A DNA stretch of 64,000 nt from contig JAZLCA010000054.1 of the NCBI GenBank assembly GCA_045613985.1, positions 1 through 64,000 of the forward strand. The letters run 5' to 3'. The translations under genes and the position numbers were made by a program. This DNA is from SIG644 sp045613985 (lineage in GTDB: Bacteria; Bacillota; Clostridia; Oscillospirales; CAG-272). Under the pieces are notes generated by a model. It was not told where the DNA came from, did no database searches, and worked only from the letters and a program-made list of their open reading frames with translations. This document shows positions 42,591 through 51,819 of this stretch, in pieces. Numbering within the stretch: position 1 is the stretch's first letter; the number at the start of each line of letters is the position of its first letter.

Positions 42591-43238
42591 TTGGCCAAAA
42601 TTCTCATCGTTGAGGATGAATACCCGATCAACAACCTTATATCCAAGAACCTAACGTTGACCGGACATGAATGTCTGTCTGCGTATGACGGCTTGAACGC
42701 CATTGATCTGATACAAAGCACACGATTAGATCTTGTAATTCTGGACGTCATGCTACCGGGGCTGTCAGGCTTTGATCTTATCAAGCTGATCGGTGACACT
42801 CCCGTCATTTTTGTAACAGCCAAAAGTGGGTTGGAGGATCGTCTGAAGGGACTGTCACTGGGAGCGGATGATTATATTGTCAAGCCCTTTGCCATGCAAG
42901 AACTTTTAGCTCGTGTCAGCATTGTGTTGCGCCGTACCAAACGGGAAGACAACGTTATCTCCTTTGACGGCTTGACCGTGGATATGGGCAGCCGTAAAGT
43001 ATATCGCGGTAACGAAAAGATCAATCTGACCCCTAAGGAATACGCGTTGCTCGAGGTGCTGATCACCCATCGCAATCTTGCCCTGTCAAGAGAAAAACTC
43101 ATCAGCATGGTCTGGACTTACGACTATGAGGGGGATACCCGAACCGTTGACGTCCACATCCAACAGCTTCGTCAAAAATTAGGGCTAAAGGATCGGATCA
43201 AAACCATCTACAAAGTAGGTTACCGACTGGAATTGTAA
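42591..43238 (+). CDS. two-component response regulator, OmpR/PhoB family
   Basis: 215 aa from a TTG start ten bases after AAGGAG; a GTG at 42582 is too close to it. The receiver domain has the acidic pair in VEDE (8-10), phosphorylation site D52 in VILDVMLPG, and the conserved threonine and lysine in VTAKSG. The C-terminal winged helix (about 120-215) has LTPKEYALLEVLITHRN and RTVDVHIQQLRQKLG. It is followed 20 bases later by its kinase gene. The 11-bp spacing of the boxes in both promoters fits tandem OmpR-type dimers. Confidence 0.95.
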   Translation: MAKILIVEDEYPINNLISKNLTLTGHECLSAYDGLNAIDLIQSTRLDLVILDVMLPGLSGFDLIKLIGDTPVIFVTAKSGLEDRLKGLSLGADDYIVKPFAMQELLARVSIVLRRTKREDNVISFDGLTVDMGSRKVYRGNEKINLTPKEYALLEVLITHRNLALSREKLISMVWTYDYEGDTRTVDVHIQQLRQKLGLKDRIKTIYKVGYRLEL

Positions 43239-43258
43239 CGACGAAAAACATATAAATT

Positions 43259-44641
43259 ATGAGAAAAAAATTTTTTGAGAGAACGTACCTGACCACGCTG
43301 ATCCTCTTTCTTGTATTCCTTAACGGAGCCGTATTGACCTTGACGCTGTACAGTCACGAGCGAAGAATAGATGCGGCGGAACAGATCTGTCTGGCGGAGC
43401 AATACACGCTCAGTCAAGCGTTCAAATCCGACTGGGATGGGAGAGGAAACGGAAGCGATTATATTCTGCAGGTGGCTTACGGCGACTTTTACCGCAACAA
43501 AAGCATTCGTCTTTGCTTTTTGGATGCCGAAGGTAAAGTCACTCATTCCACTCTTCCCCAAGGTCTGCCTTCTCCCGAGCCGGGCATGATGCAATCCTTT
43601 AAGGGGGACGACGGAATACGTTATCTTTTGATCAGTGAGCGTATCTGCGATGGCAAATACGTTTTAATTTATGCCAAAGATATCAGCGAATTGGACGAAG
43701 AATTTCGACAGCTGATCGTTCTGTTTGCCGGCGTTTCCTTGGCAGCATCCACCTTGCTTGCCATTCTGCTATATTTGCTGCTTCGACGCTTGAACACCCC
43801 GTTGGAAAAACTGCGCAAAACAACGGAAAGCCTTGCCAACGGAGATTTCAATGCTCGCGCAGATGAATCCGGAAACGATGAATTTTCAGCGCTTGCCAAG
43901 GATTTCAATCATATGGCCGACCAGTTGGATCTGCATATGCAAGAGCTTCAGCGCACGGCAGACGAAAAGCAAAGGATGCTGGATGACCTGGCGCACGAAA
44001 TGCGTACTCCCTTGACTAGCATTCACGGATATGCCGAATATATCGGCGGTGCAAATATTTCGGAAGAAGAAAAAATAGACGCGGCACAATACATCATGAG
44101 CGAATCTATGCGTCTAAAAAACATCAGTGAGACGCTTTTGGACACTGCATTTGTGCGCGAAAACAAGATCATGCCGGCAACCATCGATACTAAATCAATG
44201 ATGGCACGCACCCGCGAGCATTTTTTCGAGCGTGCATCTGCGAACGCTATCGAATTAAAGATTTGCTGTGAGCAGAATTTTGACATTTTCGGGGATGAGG
44301 TATTAATCGAACTGTTACTCTCCAATCTCACCGAAAATGCCCTCAAGGCCGCCCGCAAGGTCACCGACCGCCCTCGTGTTGTGGAATTGGGGGCCATTCA
44401 GCATAATGAGGATAAAATCCTATTTGTCCGTGACAACGGCATCGGCATGACGGAGGATCAACTGGCGCATATCACTGAGCCGTTTTATCGCACCGACCGT
44501 GCACGTTCGCGGGGAGAGGGCGGCACAGGATTGGGACTGTCGTTATGCGCCCGAATTGTCGAGGCGCACCATGCAAACTTGAAATTCCAATCGGTTCCGG
44601 GCAAAGGAACTACGGTTTTTGTAACTTTTACAACTCCATAA
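43259..44641 (+). CDS. sensor histidine kinase
   Basis: 460 aa. A first membrane helix (about 12-33) is followed by an extracellular sensor region of about 120 residues (roughly 34-155), a second helix (about 157-180), HAMP (RLNTPLEKLRKTTESLANGDF), HisKA with the phosphoacceptor in DLAHEMRTPLTSIHGY, and a HATPase domain with N-box LTENALKAARK, VRDNGIGMT, and GGTGLGLSL. It phosphorylates the response regulator directly upstream. The stop codon is embedded in the first of three 11-bp boxes controlling the next gene. Confidence 0.95.
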   Translation: MRKKFFERTYLTTLILFLVFLNGAVLTLTLYSHERRIDAAEQICLAEQYTLSQAFKSDWDGRGNGSDYILQVAYGDFYRNKSIRLCFLDAEGKVTHSTLPQGLPSPEPGMMQSFKGDDGIRYLLISERICDGKYVLIYAKDISELDEEFRQLIVLFAGVSLAASTLLAILLYLLLRRLNTPLEKLRKTTESLANGDFNARADESGNDEFSALAKDFNHMADQLDLHMQELQRTADEKQRMLDDLAHEMRTPLTSIHGYAEYIGGANISEEEKIDAAQYIMSESMRLKNISETLLDTAFVRENKIMPATIDTKSMMARTREHFFERASANAIELKICCEQNFDIFGDEVLIELLLSNLTENALKAARKVTDRPRVVELGAIQHNEDKILFVRDNGIGMTEDQLAHITEPFYRTDRARSRGEGGTGLGLSLCARIVEAHHANLKFQSVPGKGTTVFVTFTTP

Positions 44642-44680
44642 CAACTCTATGACAACTCCATGATATTGTCATGGTATCAT
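44630..44680 (+). promoter_or_regulatory. three tandem 11-bp boxes and promoter of the secreted protein gene
   Basis: ACAACTCCATA (44630-44640), ACAACTCTATG (44641-44651) and ACAACTCCATG (44652-44662) are abutting repeats of one helical turn each. The third sits at -35, 17 bases before TATCAT (44675-44680). A short hairpin CACTAAAAAAGTG follows in the leader. Confidence 0.75.
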
Positions 44681-44723
44681 AAGGCGCAACACTAAAAAAG
44701 TGTTAGCAGAAAGGAGAAATACC

Positions 44724-46136
44724 ATGAAAAAGAGAAATTCCCTTATTATCAAAGCCGCGTTGGCTTTGGTGCTGTCGCTGTGTGTCCTGTCCGGAAGTAT
44801 GGTCTATATCTTTGCCAGCGACGTAGCCCCTCAGCCCGTCAGCAATGATGACGTTGCTCCCGACGTTCCCGCCGCGGAACAGCAGCTCGAGACTCCCACA
44901 CCGGAAGCTCCAGAAACGCAAGAGCCCGTCACGCAGCCTTCTGAAGAGCAGAAGCCGGACGAGACCCCCGATGAACCGAGTGAGCCGGCACAGCACCCTG
45001 TTGAAGAGAAGCCATCCGATATCGTCATCGACGACGGTAGCAAGCCCGTCTCTCAAGAGCAACTGGCAGCTAAGTTTGCCGAGTACACCCACGTAAGTGA
45101 GGAAAACGGAAAGAAGGTCGTCACCCTTTACACGGCCGATCAGATCGCAGCGATCAATGGCCGCCGTAACGCCGGTGAACAACTGCCCATGACCAACGAC
45201 GAGGTTCTGTACCTCATCAACGATACCATCAAACTGTTTGAGATGTATGATATCGTCCGCATCGTTGATCTTTCCGGAACGCTTCATACCTATCGCGGCA
45301 TTTCCTTCTACACCTCTCAAGAATATTACGATTCCTTCGGTATCATTACGCAGGAAACGAACGATTCTTTTGACCTGGAGGGCGACGTATACGAAACGAT
45401 GATCTATCGTATCGAAGCATTGTGTACGTCGATGTGCCGTTACTCACCCGACAACAAGTACATTGGAATGGTACTGTTTACCGATGTAAATACCGTCCAT
45501 AATGTTTACACTTATCACTCTTGGGCATGGAGCTTGTATGCTTCCCTGCATCATGATCTCTACGCCGAACAAAAAGGTGAGCAGACCTTAGGTCAGTTGG
45601 CAAATCTACCCGGTGGTGCCTTTATTTTTGCTACCGAGCGCGTAGAATACATCAGTGATCTGAGTAACTTCAACGAATGCGGCGTGGTCAAACTGTATTC
45701 CAACGATATCTTTGCTGACATTCGCGGCGAAAGCAAGTACGACTCTAACGCGGATGCCGTCGTCGTCATCGAGCTTTGGGATCAAAACACCGGCAAACTG
45801 ATGGCCAGACTTCGTTTTGATTCTATCAACAACGCCGCAGAAATAGCTAAAATCTCCGAATTGTGGCAGAGTGTTGTCAACAACGTCTACTCTATTCCTA
45901 TCGAGACATATATGACCAAAACTAACTATCGCGTAGCTGTATACATGACAGGTATTCCCGGATTGTCGGGTTCCACAAAGGGTGATTCCTTCATGTATCG
46001 TCCCGATGGTAATCTCGATTACTGGTCCTTCTGCGAAGGAAACGTTGATTTCCTGGATTACCCCATCCAGTTGGGCGGTTCTCAGGTAATCGCAGAGTAT
46101 ATCAATCAGTTGATCGCAGGCACGTACAACAAGTAA
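44724..46136 (+). CDS. secreted protein of unknown function, probable two-component target
   Basis: 470 aa. A signal peptide (about 1-32, ending VYIFASD) is followed by a proline/glutamate-rich linker (about 35-105) that may cross the wall. The remaining 360 residues form a soluble domain with YTADQIAAINGRRNAGEQLPMTNDEV, an aromatic-rich middle (YHSWAWSLYASLHHDLY) and a C-terminal region ending QLGGSQVIAEYINQLIAG. No catalytic motif or family was recognised. AAAGGAG lies eight bases before the ATG. Its promoter carries the tandem boxes shared with the upstream regulator gene. Confidence 0.82.
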   Translation: MKKRNSLIIKAALALVLSLCVLSGSMVYIFASDVAPQPVSNDDVAPDVPAAEQQLETPTPEAPETQEPVTQPSEEQKPDETPDEPSEPAQHPVEEKPSDIVIDDGSKPVSQEQLAAKFAEYTHVSEENGKKVVTLYTADQIAAINGRRNAGEQLPMTNDEVLYLINDTIKLFEMYDIVRIVDLSGTLHTYRGISFYTSQEYYDSFGIITQETNDSFDLEGDVYETMIYRIEALCTSMCRYSPDNKYIGMVLFTDVNTVHNVYTYHSWAWSLYASLHHDLYAEQKGEQTLGQLANLPGGAFIFATERVEYISDLSNFNECGVVKLYSNDIFADIRGESKYDSNADAVVVIELWDQNTGKLMARLRFDSINNAAEIAKISELWQSVVNNVYSIPIETYMTKTNYRVAVYMTGIPGLSGSTKGDSFMYRPDGNLDYWSFCEGNVDFLDYPIQLGGSQVIAEYINQLIAGTYNK

Positions 46137-46163
46137 TTTTCTTGGATTTCCTTTTACAAAAAA

Positions 46164-46208
46164 GCATCCCCCAAGTCAAGGCTTCAGCCCTGGCTTGGGG
46201 GATGTTTC
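46164..46208. terminator. bidirectional terminator between the secreted protein gene and polC
   Basis: A long stem CATCCCCCAAGTCAAGGC with its near-complement, loop TTCAG. The minus strand continues CTTTTTTG, a strong signal after polC; the plus strand continues TTTCATT. Confidence 0.92.
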
Positions 46209-46209
46209 A

Positions 46210-49200
46210 TTAGAAAATACTTAACTGATCGGTTTCCTGAATGCCATCCAGCACGCCGTTACGGCGCAAGACCTCGATAACACTCTTGGTCAGTTTAGCG
46301 CGTGTCTGAAGGTCTTCAACTGAGAAAAACGGTTCTTCTTCTCTTGCTTTCATGATATTTTCCGCCGCGTTATCACCGACACCGGCGAGCGAGGAGAACG
46401 GCAGTCGGATCGCCTTTTCTCCTTCGGGGCGATAGCATCTGGCATCGGAGCGATTGATATCTACCGGCAAGAATTTTACGCCGCGGGCATAAGCTTCCAT
46501 GGCCAGCTGGAAGGTAGGAACGGAATCCTGTTCCTTGGGGCTGGCTTCCTTGCCGCGTTGCTCAATATCCTTGATATAGTTCTCCAAATGCTTTTTGCCG
46601 CGAAGAATGATCTCGGCGTCAAATCCCTTGGGTGCAACAGTAAACATGGCCGCGTAGAACACGGTAGGCATATAGATCTTATACCACCCCAGTCGGATCG
46701 CAGACATAACGTAAGCGGCAGCGTGTGCCTTGGGGAACATATATTTGATCTTTTTACACGAGCCTATATACCACTCGGGAACGTCGTGGGCCCGCATATC
46801 CGCCTCCCATTCGGGGGTAAGTCCCTTGCCCTTACGAACGCTTTCCATGATCTTGAATGCAACAGCGTTTTCAAGGCCGTAGCGAATGAGGTCGAGCATA
46901 ATACCGTCGCGGCATCCAATAACCTTGGAAATATCGCAGATCCCCTCTTTGATCAAATCCTGTGCATTGCCCAACCATACGTCCGTGCCGTGCGTCAGAC
47001 CAGAGATCTGCAAAAGATCCGCAAAGTTCTTGGGTCTGGCATCGATCAAAACCTGCTGTAAGAAGCGGGTTCCCATCTCGGGAATTCCCCAGGTACCAAC
47101 CTGACATCCGCCGATATCCTCGGGGCGAATGCCCAACGGAGCGGTGGAGGTAAACAACTCATAAATGGATGTGTCGTTCATTTTGACGTCCATAACGCTG
47201 GTATCCGAATAGCGTTCCAACCACTTATATTTGGTGGGAATATCGTGCCCGAGCTCGTCCAGCTTGAGCAGAGTGTCGTGCAGATATTCGAAGGTAAAGT
47301 GAGTTGTAACGATATTGGAGGTCGCGTCATCCGCCGGGTGCTGAACCGGACAAAAATCGTAGATTTCGTATTCCTTGGGAACGACAACGATACCGCCGGG
47401 ATGCTGTCCCGTAGTACGTTTAACGCCGACGCAGGAGGCAACCAAACGATTCATATCCGCACGCGAAAGAGACACTTGCTTTTCGTCCAGATACTTGGCA
47501 ATAAAACCGTAGGCTGTTTTGTCAGCCAATTCGCCGATGGTGCCCGCACGGAAGACGTTTTCCGCACCGAACAATTCCTCGGTATATTTATGTACCTTGC
47601 CCTGCACTTCACCCGAGAAGTTCAAGTCGATATCGGGTGATTTATCACCATAGAATCCAAGGAAGGTCTCAAACGGAATATCATGACCGTCACCGCACAG
47701 AGGATGTCCGCACTTGGGACAGTTGGCATCGGGCAGGTCAAAGCCTGAACCGACGGAACCGTCGGTGAAAAACTCGGAATGCTGGCAGTTGGGGCAATAA
47801 TAGTGGGGCGGTAAGGGATTGACCTCCGAAATACCCGCAAAGGAAGCAACGACGGAGGAGCCGACCGAGCCGCGCGAGCCGACAAGATAACCCTGACTTT
47901 CGCTGTACCACACCAGCTTTTGAGCGATCATATAAAGTACGGCAAAACCGTTCTTGATGATTGAGGTCAATTCCTTATCCAAGCGGTCGTGGACAATCTT
48001 GGGCAGGGGTTTACCGTACTGCTTCTCCGCCCGTTCGTAGCAAATGCGCTGAAGATCCTCCTCTGCGCCTTCCATGTGAGGCGTGAAGGTGCCCTTAGGG
48101 AACGGACGGATATCGTTATCGATCATATCCGCGATCTTATTGGTATTCTCGACAACAACCTCGTATGCCTTCTCTTGTCCAAGATAGGAAAATTCCTCCA
48201 GCATCTCTTCGGTGGTGCGGAAATACAGATGAATGTCACGGTCAAAATCCTTGAACTTCATGCCCGCCTGCAAAATCTTGCGGGACAGCTCGTCCTCATC
48301 GTTGAGAAAGTGGGCATCGCAAGTGGCAACGACAGGCTTGTTGTATTTTTCGCCAAGCGCAACGATACGGCGATTGAGATCACGCAGACCCTCTTCGTCC
48401 TTGATCTTTCCCTCGTCGATCATAAATCGGTTGTTGCAAATCGGCTGAATTTCGAGGTAATCGTAGAAATTGACGATCTCTTCAATGGCCGTTTCCGGCT
48501 TGTTATCCAGAATCGCTTGGATCAACTCACCCGCCTCACAGGCCGAGCCGACGATCAAGCCCTCACGATACTTTTCCAGCTCTGTCTTGGGAATACGAGG
48601 CTGGCGGCGGTAATATTTGAGATAACTGAACGAAATCAAACGGTACAAATTTTTCAATCCCGTCTTGTTCTTGACCAACAACACCTGATGGTAGGGTCTG
48701 AGCGAGAGCGGGTCGGTATTGGCCAGCATTTCGCGTTGCAGAGCGGGATAAGAGTGAATGTCCAGTTCACGCATACGGTCACACATACGGAAATAGATCA
48801 TAGCCAACATTTCTGCATCGTCGCATGCACGGTGATGATGAAATTCGCCCAACTTGTAATGATTGGCGATCGTATCCAATTTATGATTCTTCAAGTCGGG
48901 ATTGATGTAGCGCGACAGTGCCAGCGTATCCAAATAAGGATTCGAAAAAGGAAGACCGCACTGCTCTGCGAAATATCGAATGAAGCCAATGTCGAAATTG
49001 GCATTATGAGCGATGAGGAGCTTAGGCTCTTTTCCCTCTTCATCTCCGATAAAATCAAAGAACATTTGAAGAGCCTCTTTGGTCTTAGGGGCACCTGCCA
49101 CCATGTCATCGGTAATGGAGGTCAGCTCGGTGATCTCGGGCGGGATGGGCATTTCGGGATCAACGAACGTATCAAACCGATCCAACACCTCGCCGCCTCG

Positions 49201-50661
49201 AATGCGCACAGCACCGATCTCGGTCAGCTTACAGGTCTGTGTGGAAAGACCTGTGGTCTCAATGTCAAAGATGATCATTTCTTCGTCAAGACCGCCCGCA
49301 TAGTTACCTGAAACGGCACCCGCCGTATTGTTGACGAAGTAGGCCTCCAGACCGTAGATGACCTTCTGTCCCAGCTTTTCCGAGGCCAGCATGGCCTTTT
49401 GATAGGCCTGGACATTGCCGTGGTCCGTGATGGCAATCGCGGGCATTCCCCAACGATTGGCCGTCTTTACCGCTACGTCCGGGGGAATGAGTGCATCCAT
49501 ACTGGACATGGTGGTATGCAAGTGCAGCTCCACTCTTTTTTTCTCGGCATGATCCATGCGGGTAAGACGTTTGATCTTAAGAACGTCGCTGTAAAAGAAG
49601 GTAAAATCAATATCAACGAAGTTTTTGCGAGTCTCTTTCTTGATATATCCCCGCATGGCAACCGACGTTCCGTTCGACAAAAGCTTGGAAAGATCTTTTT
49701 CTTCGTCCAACGTCAAGCCGTATTTTTTCACACTGATACAGGATACACCATCGAAAACATCAAAAGCGACGTTATACTTATCACTGTTTCTTGCCGCTTC
49801 CGCGCTGTATCCGAAAATTTCGCCCAAAATGATAACGCCCTTTTGAGGATGCTGCAAAGAGGCGATGGTTACAGGCATAATCTCAAATTCCTGCCCGATG
49901 AGAAGTTCGGGAGAAGTAATATCGTAGATATGATGCCCGATGCGACAACGGCCGTTTTCGATTTCGGGCAACGGAATGGTATCAAAATAAATCGATGGCG
50001 TGCGCGGGAACATTTTTTTCTCTTCCTCTTCGGCGGCGGGAGCCGAAGAAAATTCGCTTCCCTGCCGGCGCGCTTCCAAAGAACGATCGTATTCGCTTTC
50101 TGCCTTGGCCAACTGCTGATCAATCAATTCTAAACGACGGTCCTGCCAATAAGTTTCCGTCGATTTATGTAGTTGCAGATTATGACGAATGATCACCCGA
50201 ACATTCAAACCGAATTCGCTTTTGATAATGCTTTCCATCACCTGCGGCGTGTGGGCATTTTCCATCAAACGAATACCATCCGTTTCAAAGGGAAGCTCGA
50301 CCAACAACTGATCGTCCTTCAATTCTGCCTGATAATAGCGGAAAAAGCCACGAGCAACGATGCCGACCCGTTCGGTTTCGGCCAAAAGATTGGGGATATA
50401 GGCTTTAGTAAAGAAATGAGAGGGATAATGAGGCAAAAACTTTACCAGGGCAAGCTCGTACGCCTGGCAAATCTCCGCCTCCAGAGAATACAGCTCCTCT
50501 TTATCGATCGGTGCAGGAAAACAAGCCGAAATCTCCAGCATACGCTTTTCCTTATCCGCCCGAACGGTATAATCGGTTGCACTTTCTAAAATTTCCCGAT
50601 AGCGCATGCCCGGCTGGTATTTTTTTAACACTTGTAAGAGCGATCTTTGCGTATCGGCCAT
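46210..50661 (-). CDS. polC: DNA polymerase III, PolC-type alpha subunit
   Basis: 1483 aa. The essential Gram-positive replicative polymerase. An N-terminal OB region is followed by a PHP domain (MDHAEKKRVELHLHTTMSSMDAL, with the insert after ITDHGNVQAYQKAM), inside which sits the DnaQ-like 3'-5' exonuclease (IIFDIETTGLSTQTCKLTE; HHRACDDAEMLA). The polymerase core follows (GSRGSVGSSVVASFAG; PDIDLNFSGEVQ), with a zinc finger CPNCQHSEF...CPKCGHPLCG between and helix-hairpin-helix segments near the C-terminus. The start at 50661 has GGAG nine bases upstream. It is the last gene of the pyrH operon. Confidence 0.98.
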   Translation of the reverse strand: MADTQRSLLQVLKKYQPGMRYREILESATDYTVRADKEKRMLEISACFPAPIDKEELYSLEAEICQAYELALVKFLPHYPSHFFTKAYIPNLLAETERVGIVARGFFRYYQAELKDDQLLVELPFETDGIRLMENAHTPQVMESIIKSEFGLNVRVIIRHNLQLHKSTETYWQDRRLELIDQQLAKAESEYDRSLEARRQGSEFSSAPAAEEEEKKMFPRTPSIYFDTIPLPEIENGRCRIGHHIYDITSPELLIGQEFEIMPVTIASLQHPQKGVIILGEIFGYSAEAARNSDKYNVAFDVFDGVSCISVKKYGLTLDEEKDLSKLLSNGTSVAMRGYIKKETRKNFVDIDFTFFYSDVLKIKRLTRMDHAEKKRVELHLHTTMSSMDALIPPDVAVKTANRWGMPAIAITDHGNVQAYQKAMLASEKLGQKVIYGLEAYFVNNTAGAVSGNYAGGLDEEMIIFDIETTGLSTQTCKLTEIGAVRIRGGEVLDRFDTFVDPEMPIPPEITELTSITDDMVAGAPKTKEALQMFFDFIGDEEGKEPKLLIAHNANFDIGFIRYFAEQCGLPFSNPYLDTLALSRYINPDLKNHKLDTIANHYKLGEFHHHRACDDAEMLAMIYFRMCDRMRELDIHSYPALQREMLANTDPLSLRPYHQVLLVKNKTGLKNLYRLISFSYLKYYRRQPRIPKTELEKYREGLIVGSACEAGELIQAILDNKPETAIEEIVNFYDYLEIQPICNNRFMIDEGKIKDEEGLRDLNRRIVALGEKYNKPVVATCDAHFLNDEDELSRKILQAGMKFKDFDRDIHLYFRTTEEMLEEFSYLGQEKAYEVVVENTNKIADMIDNDIRPFPKGTFTPHMEGAEEDLQRICYERAEKQYGKPLPKIVHDRLDKELTSIIKNGFAVLYMIAQKLVWYSESQGYLVGSRGSVGSSVVASFAGISEVNPLPPHYYCPNCQHSEFFTDGSVGSGFDLPDANCPKCGHPLCGDGHDIPFETFLGFYGDKSPDIDLNFSGEVQGKVHKYTEELFGAENVFRAGTIGELADKTAYGFIAKYLDEKQVSLSRADMNRLVASCVGVKRTTGQHPGGIVVVPKEYEIYDFCPVQHPADDATSNIVTTHFTFEYLHDTLLKLDELGHDIPTKYKWLERYSDTSVMDVKMNDTSIYELFTSTAPLGIRPEDIGGCQVGTWGIPEMGTRFLQQVLIDARPKNFADLLQISGLTHGTDVWLGNAQDLIKEGICDISKVIGCRDGIMLDLIRYGLENAVAFKIMESVRKGKGLTPEWEADMRAHDVPEWYIGSCKKIKYMFPKAHAAAYVMSAIRLGWYKIYMPTVFYAAMFTVAPKGFDAEIILRGKKHLENYIKDIEQRGKEASPKEQDSVPTFQLAMEAYARGVKFLPVDINRSDARCYRPEGEKAIRLPFSSLAGVGDNAAENIMKAREEEPFFSVEDLQTRAKLTKSVIEVLRRNGVLDGIQETDQLSIF

Positions 50662-50702
50662 AATAGTCTCCTTTATATTAGTCCCGCACACCGCGGAGGA
50701 AG

Positions 50703-51797
50703 TTATTTTTCGGACTGCTTGTCCATCTCTCGGATTTCAGCGATCAAGCGAGGGATCAGCTGATCTTCCGATAATTTTTCTACGATTTCACCGCGGCGGA
50801 ACAAAAGCCCCTCGCCCTTTCCACCGGCGATACCAATGTCTGCCTCTCGGGCCTCGCCCGGTCCGTTCACGATGCATCCCATCAGGGCGACCTTAATCGG
50901 TAAGCGGTCCAATCCTTCTTGCGCGACCGCTGCTTTGAAACGCTCGCACAGAGAAATCAAATCAATTTTCGTACGCCCGCAGGTCGGACAGCTGACGATA
51001 TCCATGCCTCTCTGTCCTTCGATCTGCAGGCCATCCAAAATACGGCGAGCCGCCGCGATCTCTTTGACGGGATCATCTGTCAACGACACCCGAAGCGTAT
51101 CGCCGATGCCGTCGACCAGCAACGCACCGATGCCCATCGCGCTTTTGATCATACCGGCCTCTCCGCCCCCTGCCTCCGTCACGCCAAGGTGAATGGGATA
51201 GGGGCAAGCAGCGGCGACCAACCGGTTGGCCTGTATCATGGTCGGCACATCCGAAGCCTTGATCGAAACAACGATATCCTCAAAGTCGTATTTTTCAAGC
51301 AATTCGCAGTGATACAAGGCACTGTCACACAACGCCTGTGCGGTAGGGCCTCCATGCTTTTGCAACAGGTGCTTTTCGAGCGAGCCGCTGTTAACGCCGA
51401 TGCGAATGGGAATATGGCGTTGCTTACAAGCATCCACCACTTGCTTGACTCTATCCTCATCTCCGATATTTCCGGGGTTGATGCGTATTTTATCAATCCC
51501 CAACTCGGTGCAACGCAAAGCGACACGGTAATCAAAGTGGATATCTGCCACGATTGGAATGGTAACACCCTTTTGCCTGATAACCGGGATACAGTCGGCT
51601 GCTTCCATATCGGGAACGGTGATGCGAACAATATCACATCCTGCCTGCTGCAGACGAACGATCTGCTCTGCTGTCTTTGCGGCGTTGTGAGGATCCGTAT
51701 TGGTCATGGATTGAATGGCAAGGGGAAATGAGCCGCCGATGCCGACGCCGCGCAAGATGACCGCCTTGCTTTTTCTTCTTATTGCCTGATAATTCAC
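50703..51797 (-). CDS. ispG: 4-hydroxy-3-methylbut-2-enyl-diphosphate synthase
   Basis: 364 aa. Penultimate step of the MEP isoprenoid pathway, using a 4Fe-4S cluster. The N-terminal TIM barrel shows QSMTNTDPHN and PIVADIHFDYRVAL; the cluster ligands lie in SCPTCGRTKIDL and MGCIVNGPGEA. The start is a GTG at 51797 with GGAGG six bases upstream. It lies in the same operon as dxr, the other MEP-pathway gene here. Confidence 0.97.
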   Translation of the reverse strand: MNYQAIRRKSKAVILRGVGIGGSFPLAIQSMTNTDPHNAAKTAEQIVRLQQAGCDIVRITVPDMEAADCIPVIRQKGVTIPIVADIHFDYRVALRCTELGIDKIRINPGNIGDEDRVKQVVDACKQRHIPIRIGVNSGSLEKHLLQKHGGPTAQALCDSALYHCELLEKYDFEDIVVSIKASDVPTMIQANRLVAAACPYPIHLGVTEAGGGEAGMIKSAMGIGALLVDGIGDTLRVSLTDDPVKEIAAARRILDGLQIEGQRGMDIVSCPTCGRTKIDLISLCERFKAAVAQEGLDRLPIKVALMGCIVNGPGEAREADIGIAGGKGEGLLFRRGEIVEKLSEDQLIPRLIAEIREMDKQSEK

Positions 51798-51819
51798 GGT
51801 ATCCTCCTATCGTTTGACA

